Assembly: GCA_964450305.1 (NCBI GenBank) | Contig: CAYVFB010000001.1 | Span: 46,066-110,065 of the forward strand | Reading direction: 5' to 3' | Length of the DNA: 64,000 bases | Origin: JAAYJG01 sp964450305 | GTDB lineage: Bacteria > Bacillota > Clostridia > DSM-8532 | In this document: positions 25,881-35,188 of the stretch, piece after piece | Layout: each line of letters opens with the position of its first letter | Position numbering within the stretch: position 1 is the first letter of the stretch | Program-made: the position numbers and the translations under genes | Notes under the pieces: model-generated | What the model was told of the DNA's origin: nothing | Databases searched by the model: none | The model's input: the letters and a program-made list of their open reading frames with translations, nothing else

Positions 25881-26297
25881 TCAGCGGTGCGCATCCATAT
25901 AGCTTTGAAGAATAAAGGATGCTGCCAGCTGATCAATTTTCTCTTTGTGCCTTTTGCTGTCGATGCCCATTTCGATGAGTACATTTCTGGACTGCACGGT
26001 GGAAAGCCTTTCATCCCATGGGATGACCCTGATGCCCGGTATAAACCCTTCCAGTTTCTCGATAAACCTTTGGGTTCTGATTCCCCGAGGTCCCAGCGTT
26101 CCGTTCATGTTTTCCGGGAAACCCACAACGAGGGTATTACAGGAATAGAAATCAACCAGTTCCTGAATCCTCTGCAGCGGTTTTTTCCATTCGCCCTTCC
26201 AATGGATGGTTTCGAGTGCCTGGGCAGTAATTCCCAAGGGATCACTGACCGCAACCCCAATTCTGGCTTCGCCAAAATCTATACCCAGTATTCGCAT
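25881..26297 (-). CDS. ruvX: RuvX/YqgF, Holliday-junction-resolvase-like protein
   Basis: 138 residues. The RNase H-like core shows MRILGIDFGEARIGVAVSDPLG (1-22), VVGFPENMNG and WDERLSTVQS, with acidic active-site residues Asp7 and those in WDERLS. It probably matures the 16S rRNA 5' end, as known for YqgF. It is upstream of the DUF1292 gene. Confidence 0.96.
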   Translation of the reverse strand: MRILGIDFGEARIGVAVSDPLGITAQALETIHWKGEWKKPLQRIQELVDFYSCNTLVVGFPENMNGTLGPRGIRTQRFIEKLEGFIPGIRVIPWDERLSTVQSRNVLIEMGIDSKRHKEKIDQLAASFILQSYMDAHR

Positions 26298-26417
26298 AAA
26301 CGCTCCAGTCTATACCCTTAAACAGGGAAAGAGAAAGCACGGGTTCCTGACGCTGCGCATCGGTATAACCCGCAGATGCGCACATCAGGTAAACCCATAC
26401 CATCATAACCCAATCGC

Positions 26418-28061
26418 TTAAGCCTTGTCAATGTGAATCATCGTCTCTTCCCAGATCTTCGGTGCTTCAAAGCCCAACAGATTCACCACCGTAGAGGCAA
26501 TATTCGCAAGCCCAAACTCTCCGTTCTTCAGGGAATAGTCGTTTTTGTGCTGATTGTCATAAAGGATCAGCGGCACCTTGTTCAGTGTGTGGCTGGTTTT
26601 CGACTTAAAGCCGCCGTTTTCATTCTTCTTGGGTTTACCGCTCTTGTCCAGCTCGAACATTTCATCCGCATTTCCATGGTCGGCTGTAATGATAGCCATT
26701 CCGCCCAGTTCGTCAATGACAGGAAGCAGCCGCTTCAGGCATAAATCAACCGTCTCGACGGCAATGCGCGTTGCCAGGAAATTACCAGTATGCCCCACCA
26801 TATCGCCGTTGGCAAGATTCAACCGAGCAAAGCGGTATTTACCGGTGCGCAGCTCCGCGATCACTTTATCGGTGATTTCAGCCGCCTTCATCCATGGCCG
26901 CTGTTCAAACGGGATGATGTCGGACGGAACTTCAATATAGGTTTCAAGCACATCGTCAAACTTTCCGCTGCGGTTTCCATTCCAGAAATAAGTCACATGT
27001 CCGTATTTCTGTGTTTCCGAAATCGCAAGCTGTGTGACACCGGCTTTGGTCAGAAACTCACCCAGGGTATTACGTATCTCCGGCGGAGAGACCAGGTATC
27101 TACTCGGAATATGCAGATCCCCGTCGTACTCGAGCATACCGGCGTAAACAACCTTCGGAAACCTCTTCCTGTCGAACTTGTTGAATTCTGTGTCTTCAAA
27201 GGCCTTACTGATTTCGATGGCACGGTCACCGCGGAAGTTAAAAAACACAACGCTGTCGTTATCGTGGATGGTTCCAACCGGCTGGCCGTTTTCACCGATA
27301 ACAAAGGCAGGCAGATCCTGATCGATGACAGGCTGTTCGGCCCGGTAGGTTTCAATGGCTTGCGTTGCGGACGAGAAGATCCTTCCTTCGCCCAGCACAT
27401 GGGTTTGCCATCCGATTTCCACCATGCTCCAGTTGGCTTCGTACCGATCCATCGTGACCTTCATACGGCCGCCGCCACTGGCAATGCGAACATCAAAGCT
27501 GTTGCTGCGAAGCCCTGCAAGGAATACTTCAAAGGGCTGAACATACTCGAGAGCGGAGGTTTCCCCCACATCCCGCCCATCAAGCAGAATATGAATACGA
27601 ACCTTTGCAATTCCTTCATCCCTGGCTTTGACGATCATGGCTTTTAAATGATCAATATGGGAGTGTACATTACCATCACTGAAAAGGCCTAAAAAATGCA
27701 GTGTGGATTGGTGTTCCTTCACATTTTCGGACAAATCCTTCCAGGACTTCCCTTCAAACATTTTTCCGGTCCGAATGGCTTCGGTTACCAGCTTGGCCCC
27801 CTGGCTGTACACCTGCCCCGACCCGATGGCGTTATGACCCACCTCGGAGTTTCCCATGTCATCATCGCTTGGAAGGCCCACTGCGGTGCCATGAGCTTTC
27901 AGAAGCGTATTGGGATACTTTTGAAACAGGCTGTCAAGATAAGGGGTATAAGCATGATACACGGCGTTGCCTTCGGTTTTTTCAGAGATGCCAACACCAT
28001 CCATCACCACTACCACAACCGGGCCCTTGTACCCCGGGAATTGATTCAGTTTCTTAAGCAT
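26418..28061 (-). CDS. gpmI: 2,3-bisphosphoglycerate-independent phosphoglycerate mutase
   Basis: 547 residues, slightly longer than usual. Alkaline-phosphatase fold: metal ligands in VVMDGVGISE, active-site Ser in MGNSEVGHNAIGSG (about 70-83), ITADHGNADEM and KTSHTLNKVP. It converts 3-PG to 2-PG and is manganese dependent. GGAGG stands eight bases before the ATG. It is downstream of the pgk-tpi fusion but separated from it by a terminator. Confidence 0.95.
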   Translation of the reverse strand: MLKKLNQFPGYKGPVVVVVMDGVGISEKTEGNAVYHAYTPYLDSLFQKYPNTLLKAHGTAVGLPSDDDMGNSEVGHNAIGSGQVYSQGAKLVTEAIRTGKMFEGKSWKDLSENVKEHQSTLHFLGLFSDGNVHSHIDHLKAMIVKARDEGIAKVRIHILLDGRDVGETSALEYVQPFEVFLAGLRSNSFDVRIASGGGRMKVTMDRYEANWSMVEIGWQTHVLGEGRIFSSATQAIETYRAEQPVIDQDLPAFVIGENGQPVGTIHDNDSVVFFNFRGDRAIEISKAFEDTEFNKFDRKRFPKVVYAGMLEYDGDLHIPSRYLVSPPEIRNTLGEFLTKAGVTQLAISETQKYGHVTYFWNGNRSGKFDDVLETYIEVPSDIIPFEQRPWMKAAEITDKVIAELRTGKYRFARLNLANGDMVGHTGNFLATRIAVETVDLCLKRLLPVIDELGGMAIITADHGNADEMFELDKSGKPKKNENGGFKSKTSHTLNKVPLILYDNQHKNDYSLKNGEFGLANIASTVVNLLGFEAPKIWEETMIHIDKA

Positions 28062-28115
28062 GTGTCAAACCTCCTGTGGAAAACAAATCTGTGAAAAGGA
28101 TAAAGTTTTCATACG

Positions 28116-28233
28116 ATGATTTCGCTGCAGAAACGCATTCCGATGAATGAAAGGATTCTACTCAGTAAAACCCAGCAATGAGTGCTCCGCTTCATAAGAA
28201 TGTATACTTATTGAGCGAAAGCAGCGAAATCAT
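28116..28233. other. Structured element between pgk-tpi and gpmI: 13-bp inverted repeat enclosing three small hairpins
   Basis: ATGATTTCGCTGC (28116-28128) is the exact inverse of GCAGCGAAATCAT (28221-28233). Between them are three nested stems of five base pairs: CATTC/GAATG (28136-28149), ACTCA/TGAGT (28160-28183) and ATAAG/CTTAT (28194-28211). The layout is that of a closed multi-branch RNA. I know of no matching family. Confidence 0.5.
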
Positions 28234-28240
28234 TTGATTT

Positions 28241-28268
28241 AAAAAGCCCTCCGGAAAATCCGGAGGGC
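28241..28268 (-). terminator. Terminator of pgk-tpi
   Basis: GCCCTCCGGA / TCCGGAGGGC stem with AAA loop on the plus strand; on the minus strand it is followed by TTTTT, 23 bases after the fusion gene's stop. Confidence 0.85.
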
Positions 28269-28291
28269 CGGAACGATAAAACATTGTACTG

Positions 28292-30238
28292 TTACGCTTC
28301 GTAGTTGACGATCTTCAGGTATTCGTCGAGCTTCAGGCTCGCACCCCCTATCAAACCGCCATCAATATTTGCCATGCCAAATAATTCTGCCGCGTTGGAA
28401 GCTTTAACGCTGCCACCATAAAGAACGCGAACGTTGGCTGCCGCATCTTCATCATATAATTCTGTGACCAGATCACGGATGACCGAACAGGCTTCTTCGG
28501 CCTGAGCACTGGTTGCTGTCTTGCCGGTTCCGATAGCCCAAATGGGTTCATATGCGATCACAAGCTTTTTGATTTGATCTTTGGTCAGGCCAAGCAGAGC
28601 AATCTTCATCTGGTAACGGATATGTTCCTTTGTAACGCCCTGTTCCCTTTGTGTCAGGGTTTCCCCGCAGCAGATGATCGGTATCATGCCGCTGTTGAAA
28701 ATGGCATGAGCCTTCTTGTTGATCAGCTCGTTGGTTTCGGCGTAGTATTCCCTTCTTTCCGAATGGCCGATGATCACATAATCAACGCCGCATTCCTTGA
28801 GCATTGCGCAGGATACTTCACCGGTATAGGCACCGTTGTCCTCCCAATGGACATTCTGTGCGGCAACCTTGATATTGGTGCCCTTACTGGCTTCAACAAC
28901 TGCCGGGATGGCAACAAAGGGAACACCAACAACCACTTCGGTTTTTGAATCTATGACAGAATCCTTCAGGCTGGCAACAAACGCAGCCCCTTCCGCAGGG
29001 GTTTTGTTCATCTTCCAGTTGCCTGCAGCCATAATGACACGGCTGTGTTTGTCGAGCAGGCACGCGATACCGGGCAGAACCTTGCCCTCCAGGAATTCCA
29101 GTGAAGCTCCGCCGCCTGTGGAAATATGTGTAATCTTATCTGCAAAGCCCAGTTGTTCAACCGCTGCTGCGGAATCACCGCCGCCAACGATGGAAATAGC
29201 ACCGGATTCGGCCACGGCTTCTGCAATTTTCTTAGTGCCATTGGCAAATTTCGGGAACTCGAACACGCCCATGGGGCCGTTCCATACGATGGTTTTTGCC
29301 TTTTTGATCTCATGGCTGAACTTTTCGATAGTGATCGTTCCGATATCCATTCCCATCCATCCGTCCGGAATATTGTCGGAGGGAACATATTTGTCTTCCG
29401 TATCGGCGCTGAATTCCTTACCAATGACATTGCCGATGGGCAGCAGAAGGTTGACACCCATCTTTTCAGCTTTTTCCATCAATTCTCTGGCCAGATCCAG
29501 CTTATCTTCCTCACAGATGGAATTTCCAATTTTATAGCCCTTTGCCCTGAGGAACGTATAAGCCATACCACCGCCGATGATCAAGCAGTCTACCTTGTTT
29601 AACAGGTTTTCAATGACGGTAATCTTGTCGGAAACCTTTGCCCCGCCAAGAATGGCGACAAATGGCCGTGCAGGGTTCGAAAGTGCCTTGCCCATGATAT
29701 CGATTTCCTTTTTGATCAGAAAACCGGAAACGGCGGGCAGAAAATCGGCCAGGCCAGCCGTGGAGGAATGTGCCCGGTGTGCGGTTCCAAAGGCGTCATT
29801 CACAAAGATTTCAGCCATGGAAGCCAGTTCTTTTGTAAATTCAGGCACGTTTTTCTCTTCTTCCTTGTGGAAGCGAACGTTTTCAAGCATCATTACCTGG
29901 CCATCCTTCAGGGCGGCGGCTTTTGCCTTCGCATCCTCACCGATGACGTCGGCAGCCAGGACGACCTCCTGCCCAAGAAGCTCGCTAAGCCTTACTGCAG
30001 CAGGTTTCATGCTGAATTTTGGTTCAAAACCGTTTTTCGGGCGACCCAGGTGGGACACAAGAATGGTTTTGGCACCATTACGAATCAGATATTTGATGGT
30101 GGGGACGGCAGCAACAATCCTTTTATCGTCGGTGATGTTTCCCTCACTGTCCAGGGGAACATTGAAGTCGACCCTGGCGATGACGCGTTTTCCCTTAACA
30201 TCAATGTCTTCGACGCTCATTTTATTATACAAGCTCAT
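28292..30238 (-). CDS. pgk-tpiA: Bifunctional phosphoglycerate kinase / triosephosphate isomerase (PGK-TPI fusion)
   Basis: 648 residues from the ATG at 30238, which has AAGGAG nine bases upstream. Residues 1 to about 397 are a full PGK: RVDFNVPLD, SHLGRPK, EDKLD and the nucleotide-binding GGGDSAAAVEQLG. Without stop or ribosome binding site the frame continues into a full TPI: AAGNWKMNK, IIGHSERRE, the catalytic Glu in AYEPIWAIGTG and LYGGSVKASN. The junction reads LLDKHSRVIMAAGNW, with almost no linker. Both active sites look complete. The Thermotoga PGK-TPI fusion is the known parallel. The open frame extends upstream through the repeat and gap, but that part is not coding. Confidence 0.96.
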   Translation of the reverse strand: MSLYNKMSVEDIDVKGKRVIARVDFNVPLDSEGNITDDKRIVAAVPTIKYLIRNGAKTILVSHLGRPKNGFEPKFSMKPAAVRLSELLGQEVVLAADVIGEDAKAKAAALKDGQVMMLENVRFHKEEEKNVPEFTKELASMAEIFVNDAFGTAHRAHSSTAGLADFLPAVSGFLIKKEIDIMGKALSNPARPFVAILGGAKVSDKITVIENLLNKVDCLIIGGGMAYTFLRAKGYKIGNSICEEDKLDLARELMEKAEKMGVNLLLPIGNVIGKEFSADTEDKYVPSDNIPDGWMGMDIGTITIEKFSHEIKKAKTIVWNGPMGVFEFPKFANGTKKIAEAVAESGAISIVGGGDSAAAVEQLGFADKITHISTGGGASLEFLEGKVLPGIACLLDKHSRVIMAAGNWKMNKTPAEGAAFVASLKDSVIDSKTEVVVGVPFVAIPAVVEASKGTNIKVAAQNVHWEDNGAYTGEVSCAMLKECGVDYVIIGHSERREYYAETNELINKKAHAIFNSGMIPIICCGETLTQREQGVTKEHIRYQMKIALLGLTKDQIKKLVIAYEPIWAIGTGKTATSAQAEEACSVIRDLVTELYDEDAAANVRVLYGGSVKASNAAELFGMANIDGGLIGGASLKLDEYLKIVNYEA

Positions 30239-30361
30239 AATTTCCATCTCCTTACATTCCAGGTGTTCAGTGTTTTTGTTCAAACAGAAGCAGTCGTGCA
30301 AATTAAGTAGTGACCCGATTATCCAAGGATTTTGTTTTACAGAATCCAGCACATCGGGAGT

Positions 30362-30570
30362 GTACCACAGGAGCGTACCACAGGAGCGTACCACAGGAGC
30401 GTACCNNNNNNNNNNNNNNNNNNNNNNNNNNNNNNNNNNNNNNNNNNNNNNNNNNNNNNNNNNNNNNNNNNNNNNNNNNNNNNNNNNNNNNNNNNNNNNN
30501 NNNNNGTACCACAGGAGCGTACCACAGGAGCGTACCACAGGAGCGTACCACAGGAGCGTACCACAGGAGC
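30362..30570. repeat. Tandem repeat of a 13-bp unit, interrupted by the assembly gap
   Basis: The unit GTACCACAGGAGC occurs three full times (30362-30400) before and five full times (30506-30570) after the N run, with partial units at the edges and no variation. Copy number is unknown because of the gap. It lies between the gap terminator and the pgk-tpi leader, outside any gene. Confidence 0.95.
30406..30505. other. Assembly gap (100 N)
   Basis: Exactly 100 N, the usual placeholder for a gap of unknown length; it falls inside the tandem repeat, which explains why assembly failed here. Confidence 0.99.
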
Positions 30571-30645
30571 GTACCCACTGGAACGCTCCCACCAAAGGAT
30601 GACCCAATATTGGAACGCTCCCCAACAGCGACCCGCTTATCAATA

Positions 30646-30673
30646 AACAGGCATCCTCTAAAGGATGCCTGTT
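30646..30673 (-). terminator. Terminator of gap
   Basis: AACAGGCATCCT / AGGATGCCTGTT, a 12-bp stem with a 4-base loop, 19 bases after the gap stop; on the minus strand TTTATTG follows. Confidence 0.75.
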
Positions 30674-30691
30674 CAGAAAGCTGAATAAATC

Positions 30692-31702
30692 TTATTTGGC
30701 GTCTACCTTTGCCATATGAGCGATAAGCTCAACGACTTTGTTGGAATAACCCCATTCGTTGTCATACCAGGAAACAACCTTCACGAAATTGTCATTCAGG
30801 GAGATTCCTGCTTTGGCATCGAAGATGGAGGTTCTTTTATCACCGATAAAGTCTGTGGATACAACTGCATCTTCAGTGTAGCCAAGAATGCCCTTCAATT
30901 CGTTCTCGGAAGCAGCCTTCATGGCATCGCAAATTTCCTGGTAGGAAGCAGCCTTTGCAAGGCGACAGGTTAAGTCAACCACAGAAACATCGGCTACGGG
31001 AACACGGAAGGCCATACCGGTAAGTTTTCCGTTCAGTTCGGGAATAACCTTGCCCACTGCCTTTGCAGCGCCGGTGGAGGAAGGAATGATATTGAAGCCT
31101 GCACCCCTGCCGCCTCTCCAGTCTTTCTTGGAAGGACCGTCAACGGTTTTCTGGGTGGCTGTGGTGGCATGTACGGTGGTCATGAGGCCTTCTACGATGC
31201 CAAACTTGTCATTGATAACCTTTGCGATGGGAGCAAGACAGTTGGTGGTGCAGGAAGCGTTGGAAACAACGTTCATGCTCTTGTTGTATTTATCCTGGTT
31301 CACACCCATGACGAACATCGGAGCGTCTGCAGAGGGAGCACTGATGATGACCTTCTTGGCCCCGCCCTGAAAATGTGCACTGGCTTTATCAATGGTGGTG
31401 AAAACACCGGTGGACTCAACAATATACTCTGCTCCGCAGCCCTTCCAGTCGATATCCTGGGGGTTCATTTCTGCATAAACCACCACTTCTTCGCCATCAA
31501 CAACCAGTTTGCCGTCTTTTTCACCGATTGTACCCTTGTATTGACCATGTACGGAATCATACTTCAGCATATATTGCATGTATGCCAGATCGATGAAAGG
31601 GTCGTTTATACCAACCACCTGGACATCTGGATCTTTCATAGCTGCTCGGAATACAAGACGTCCGATTCTGCCGAAACCATTAATACCTACCTTAATTGCC
31701 AT
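30692..31702 (-). CDS. gap: Glyceraldehyde-3-phosphate dehydrogenase
   Basis: 336 residues. NAD-binding GINGFGRIGRLVFR (8-21), catalytic Cys in SNASCTTNCLAP (about 150-161), WRGGRGAGFNIIPSSTGAAKAVGKV and the final SWYDNEWGYSNK. It oxidises glyceraldehyde-3-P in glycolysis. AGGAGG precedes the ATG. It has its own promoter and terminator ahead of the pgk-tpi gene. Confidence 0.98.
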   Translation of the reverse strand: MAIKVGINGFGRIGRLVFRAAMKDPDVQVVGINDPFIDLAYMQYMLKYDSVHGQYKGTIGEKDGKLVVDGEEVVVYAEMNPQDIDWKGCGAEYIVESTGVFTTIDKASAHFQGGAKKVIISAPSADAPMFVMGVNQDKYNKSMNVVSNASCTTNCLAPIAKVINDKFGIVEGLMTTVHATTATQKTVDGPSKKDWRGGRGAGFNIIPSSTGAAKAVGKVIPELNGKLTGMAFRVPVADVSVVDLTCRLAKAASYQEICDAMKAASENELKGILGYTEDAVVSTDFIGDKRTSIFDAKAGISLNDNFVKVVSWYDNEWGYSNKVVELIAHMAKVDAK

Positions 31703-31777
31703 TTTTATCTCCTCCTGAAAATATTGATTTGACCTTATTATTTGGCCATCGTTAACAAAATAACAATCATCGCAACC

Positions 31778-31806
31778 ATTCTATATTATTTTACCCTTAT
31801 TTTCAA
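31778..31806 (-). promoter_or_regulatory. Promoter of gap
   Basis: TTGAAA (31806-31801), 17 bases, TAGAAT (31783-31778) on the minus strand; leader of about 70 bases. Confidence 0.65.
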
Positions 31807-31916
31807 GTCTCATGAGGTAAAAAAAAGATCGATTACCAGGAATCAAATTATGAAATTTGTACAAGAAGCAAAAAATATCAGAAACAGGACAGCCCGTGAA
31901 GGTGAGGGGTATTCCA

Positions 31917-32732
31917 TCAGGGTATAAAACACAGATCTGCCTTCTGCCGGTTGCTTTCATACATGAGTATGGAAGCGGCTACCCCTGCATTAAAGGACTC
32001 AGCGCCCCCCGGCATGGGAATAAAAACCCTTTTTCCGGCTGCGGTAAGCATCTCTTCCGATATACCCTTTCCTTCATTGCCGACAGCAAGAAGAAATTCT
32101 CCAGCTAATTCTGTTTCGTGGCACGCTGTTGCTCTGTCCATACATGCGGCAATCAACTCAAGCTGATGTTCTTTTGCGAAACTGACAATTTCAGTCAGGT
32201 TCACATTTTCAATAACAGGAATATGAAAAACAGAACCCATGGTAGCGCGCAAAACCTTGCCATTAAAGATATCCACGCTTCCGCTGGCTGCAATGACAGC
32301 ATCAAAACCCAACGCATGGGCTGAGCGGATCATTGTTCCGCAGTTTCCGGGATCCTGCACACTGTCCAGAACTAATCCCCGAAATCCCTGGCGATACAGG
32401 GAGCTCAGAGATCGATCCGGAATGCGAACAACCGCAAGCACGCCTTGCGGAGTGTCAGTTTCAGCCATTTGCCGGAACAGCCCCAGAGGCATTTCGTACG
32501 CGGGAATGCCGGAAGGCAACAAACTGTTCAACTCCGGAACCAATTTATCGGCGGTTTCTGTGGCAAAACAGATTTTTTCCACCCCCATTCCCGATAAAAG
32601 AGCTTCCCTTACAAATCGGACACCTTCCACGATAAAGCAGCGCTGCCTTTTGCGTTCCTTTTTATCCTGAAGGGCGATGATTTCCCTGACCGTTTTATTC
32701 TGGCGGCTTTGAACCAATTGAAGCTTTTCCAC
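31917..32732 (-). CDS. SpoU/TrmH family RNA methyltransferase
   Basis: 271 residues from a GTG at 32732 directly after AAAGGAG; the longer open frame upstream has no family match. An N-terminal substrate-binding domain (REIIALQDKKERKRQRCFIVEGVRFVREAL) precedes the knotted SPOUT domain with DSVQDPGNCGTMIRSAHALGFDAVI, LAVGNEGKGI and IPMPGGAESFNAGVAASILMYE. It should 2'-O-methylate a ribose in rRNA or tRNA; the site cannot be told from sequence. Confidence 0.93.
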   Translation of the reverse strand: MEKLQLVQSRQNKTVREIIALQDKKERKRQRCFIVEGVRFVREALLSGMGVEKICFATETADKLVPELNSLLPSGIPAYEMPLGLFRQMAETDTPQGVLAVVRIPDRSLSSLYRQGFRGLVLDSVQDPGNCGTMIRSAHALGFDAVIAASGSVDIFNGKVLRATMGSVFHIPVIENVNLTEIVSFAKEHQLELIAACMDRATACHETELAGEFLLAVGNEGKGISEEMLTAAGKRVFIPMPGGAESFNAGVAASILMYESNRQKADLCFIP

Positions 32733-32904
32733 AATGCTCCTTTCCTGCAAAAAAGTTTGCCAGCAGGCAAACTTTCTGTGTTCATTCAATAAGCCCCGGC
32801 GCAAATAACGCACCACATCTTCCGAACAGACCCCGGTGTGTTTTAAAAGTGACTGTGGTTTCTTTTTCTCTGCCGGGTTGGCAGAGCAAAACATGGGTGA
32901 TCAT

Positions 32905-34023
32905 TTAGTTCTTGGGGTAGCCCCATTCCTTAAACGTAAAATCAAAGCGCTGCGAAACCTTTTTCATTACCCGGGGATCCATTTCATGCTTATTGGGTTT
33001 ATAGCTTTTCTGCGATTCAATATATTGCTCGATGGCGGGTTTTGCCTTTTCAAAGCCCTCAATACCCAGCTTTTGATAAATTTTTTCGATATTCCCAAGG
33101 GGATCCTTCACAACATCTTCATAACGAACCTCAATAAGGTTCCCTTCAGGGATAAGATGCCTCTCATCAAAATATTTCTTGTACATGCTTTCATAGATTT
33201 CAAACTGGGTTTCCTCGGATTCTTCTTCGGGGATCCGCTTCTGAAGACCGAATACGGGGAAGAAATTGTCATACAGCCTTTTTGTGGATACATAAACCTT
33301 GTAGGGGTTTCTGCATATGTGAATAAACTTAGCATTGGGAAACAGCTCTAACAACTGGCGGATTCTGCTGGTGTTGGTGGGGCTTTTCAGCAAGAGCCTT
33401 TTCCCCTTTAGCTGGAAAGTCACTTTTTTGATGATATATAAATATTTCTGTTTCCACTCTGAAAGCTCTCCTTCTGTCATATCCCGGAAAGAGGCATATT
33501 TCTGATACTTGAAATGGTTTCCGGGGAAAGCGACCAGGTGGTAATTGGATAGCGTGGACAAATTGGCAATGGCAAATTCCTCTTCCTGCGAAGACACGGT
33601 GTCCAACACCACACTGTCCATATGACGGTTCTTGGGCAATGCCTTTTCCACGATCTTCTCAAAAACCTTATTACCGACCAGGAACATGCTTGGTCCAAAG
33701 CAGTGCATGGCGTTTGTGACACCAAACTGCTGGTCCTGTGAAAGCATGTTGACCATATAGGTTGTCCCGCTGCGCCAGTGACCGAGAATAAAAATGGGCT
33801 CCTTGTCGATCTTGGTTTTTTTCACACGCAGATCGAACAGAAGCTTTTCGATTAAGCGCACCGGCGTTAGCAAAATGATGACAAGTGTAATGTACAGGAA
33901 CTTGGGAAGGCTTTTAATGTAGATGGGTTTATCCCTGTTCTGCCACAAAAGCTTGATCCAGTTTGTCAGTGTACAACCGACCAGGAACTGTATGGACAAA
34001 TCTCTGATATATCGAAACTGCAT
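32905..34023 (-). CDS. Sulfotransferase family protein (PAPS-dependent type)
   Basis: 372 residues from the ATG at 34023. A hydrophobic segment (about 38-56) may anchor it. The 5'-phosphosulfate loop GHWRSGTTYM (about 81-90) and the 3'-phosphate site HICRNPYKVYVSTKRLYDN are the two hallmarks of the sulfotransferase fold, here of the sulfotransfer_3-like class. It would move sulfate from PAPS to a hydroxyl or amino group. The acceptor is unknown: no PAPS synthesis, glycan or lipid genes flank it. Such genes are uncommon in clostridia. Confidence 0.85.
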   Translation of the reverse strand: MQFRYIRDLSIQFLVGCTLTNWIKLLWQNRDKPIYIKSLPKFLYITLVIILLTPVRLIEKLLFDLRVKKTKIDKEPIFILGHWRSGTTYMVNMLSQDQQFGVTNAMHCFGPSMFLVGNKVFEKIVEKALPKNRHMDSVVLDTVSSQEEEFAIANLSTLSNYHLVAFPGNHFKYQKYASFRDMTEGELSEWKQKYLYIIKKVTFQLKGKRLLLKSPTNTSRIRQLLELFPNAKFIHICRNPYKVYVSTKRLYDNFFPVFGLQKRIPEEESEETQFEIYESMYKKYFDERHLIPEGNLIEVRYEDVVKDPLGNIEKIYQKLGIEGFEKAKPAIEQYIESQKSYKPNKHEMDPRVMKKVSQRFDFTFKEWGYPKN

Positions 34024-34195
34024 CGGATCCACCCTCTCTGGTTTTCTTAAGATATCGCAACTCCAACGCATGTTTTACTAACATGGTAGTATGGCCTGTT
34101 CAATATTATTTTACCAAAGAAACCGCATAGAATGCAAGTTTCCATAAGAAATTGAAATACGCGGGTAAAGCGTCTTCAGCTTGAATTTTCGTCCC

Positions 34196-35188
34196 TTATC
34201 GCAGGCCCAGTTCGGTGATAAACACGTCCAGGGCCATTCTTGGATCCATCCGTCCGCTTTTTGAAGCCTGATCCATTTCCACGCACTTGCGCATGGTCTT
34301 CTTCAGCTGCTCTATCGTAAAGGAAGCTGCCTGCTTGCGAATCTTACCTACGACGTAAGGGTTCATGCCCAATAATTTGGCCATTTCCGGCTGAGGCAGC
34401 TTCTTTTCTTCCATCTTCTTCAGCCGAAGCAGGATCCCCATCTGCCTGCCGACCATAGCCATAATCAAGGGGATGGGTTCCTTTTGCTCCACCAGCTCGC
34501 TCAAAATTTTAAGTGCCTGGGTGGTCTGTCGCTGGGAAATGGCATCGGTCAGATCAAAAATGATGCTCTTCACACTGCGCGAAGCAACGGCATCGATGTG
34601 CTTACGGGTGATTCGTTCAGCTTCTCCCGCGTACCGCGCTATTTTTTCAAGCTCCAACGACATGAAGTTCATGTCGGGATCCAGCAGTGTAACCAGGTAC
34701 GCAGCATCTTGCTCATTGATTTGCTTACGTAAACGGGAAAATCTGTTGATCACCCATTTGGTCAGAGCGTTTTCGTCCTGGCGTTTGAAATCCACAATTA
34801 GGCCGTTTTTATCCAGCGCTTTATAAAATATAAGCCGTTTATCAACCTCCTGCTGAATAAAGATCAGACAGATATATTCTGGCAGAGAGCTAAAAAACGC
34901 ATTCCAGTCGGTTTCCTTGCCCCCCAGCTTAAACAGGGTGCTTTCCTTTATCAGCACCACCCGTCTGTCCGAAAAGGCAGGGTATATGGATATGGCATCG
35001 GAGATAGCCTGAAAAGAAACCTTTCCGGTCAATTCTGAATAATTGAAGACCTTTGTGTTTTCATCCAAAAGTTTACCCAGAATCTGGTCTGTATAATGCC
35101 GGACAAGGTACTGCTCCGGCCCGGTAAACAGGTAAAGCTTTCCGATTTTGTTTTCTTTCAAGTGCCTTTTTAGAACATCCATGCTCAT
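34196..35188 (-). CDS. holA: DNA polymerase III subunit delta
   Basis: 330 residues. KLYLFTGPEQYLVRHY (18-33), AFSDRRVVLIKES, and the C-terminal MVGRQMGILLRLKKM...AKLLGMNPYVVGKIRKQA match HolA/YqeN. It opens the sliding clamp as part of the clamp loader. It follows comEC, the usual arrangement in Firmicutes. ATGs at 35188 and 35182 are both possible. Confidence 0.95.
   Translation of the reverse strand: MSMDVLKRHLKENKIGKLYLFTGPEQYLVRHYTDQILGKLLDENTKVFNYSELTGKVSFQAISDAISIYPAFSDRRVVLIKESTLFKLGGKETDWNAFFSSLPEYICLIFIQQEVDKRLIFYKALDKNGLIVDFKRQDENALTKWVINRFSRLRKQINEQDAAYLVTLLDPDMNFMSLELEKIARYAGEAERITRKHIDAVASRSVKSIIFDLTDAISQRQTTQALKILSELVEQKEPIPLIMAMVGRQMGILLRLKKMEEKKLPQPEMAKLLGMNPYVVGKIRKQAASFTIEQLKKTMRKCVEMDQASKSGRMDPRMALDVFITELGLR

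Noticed and set aside
30362..30570. Tandem repeat as a CRISPR array
   Set aside because: The 13-bp units are contiguous, with no spacers and no cas genes.
30239..30643. N-terminal extension of PGK-TPI through the tandem repeat and N gap
   Set aside because: The 13-bp repeat keeps frames open by chance; the real start has its own ribosome binding site at 30238.
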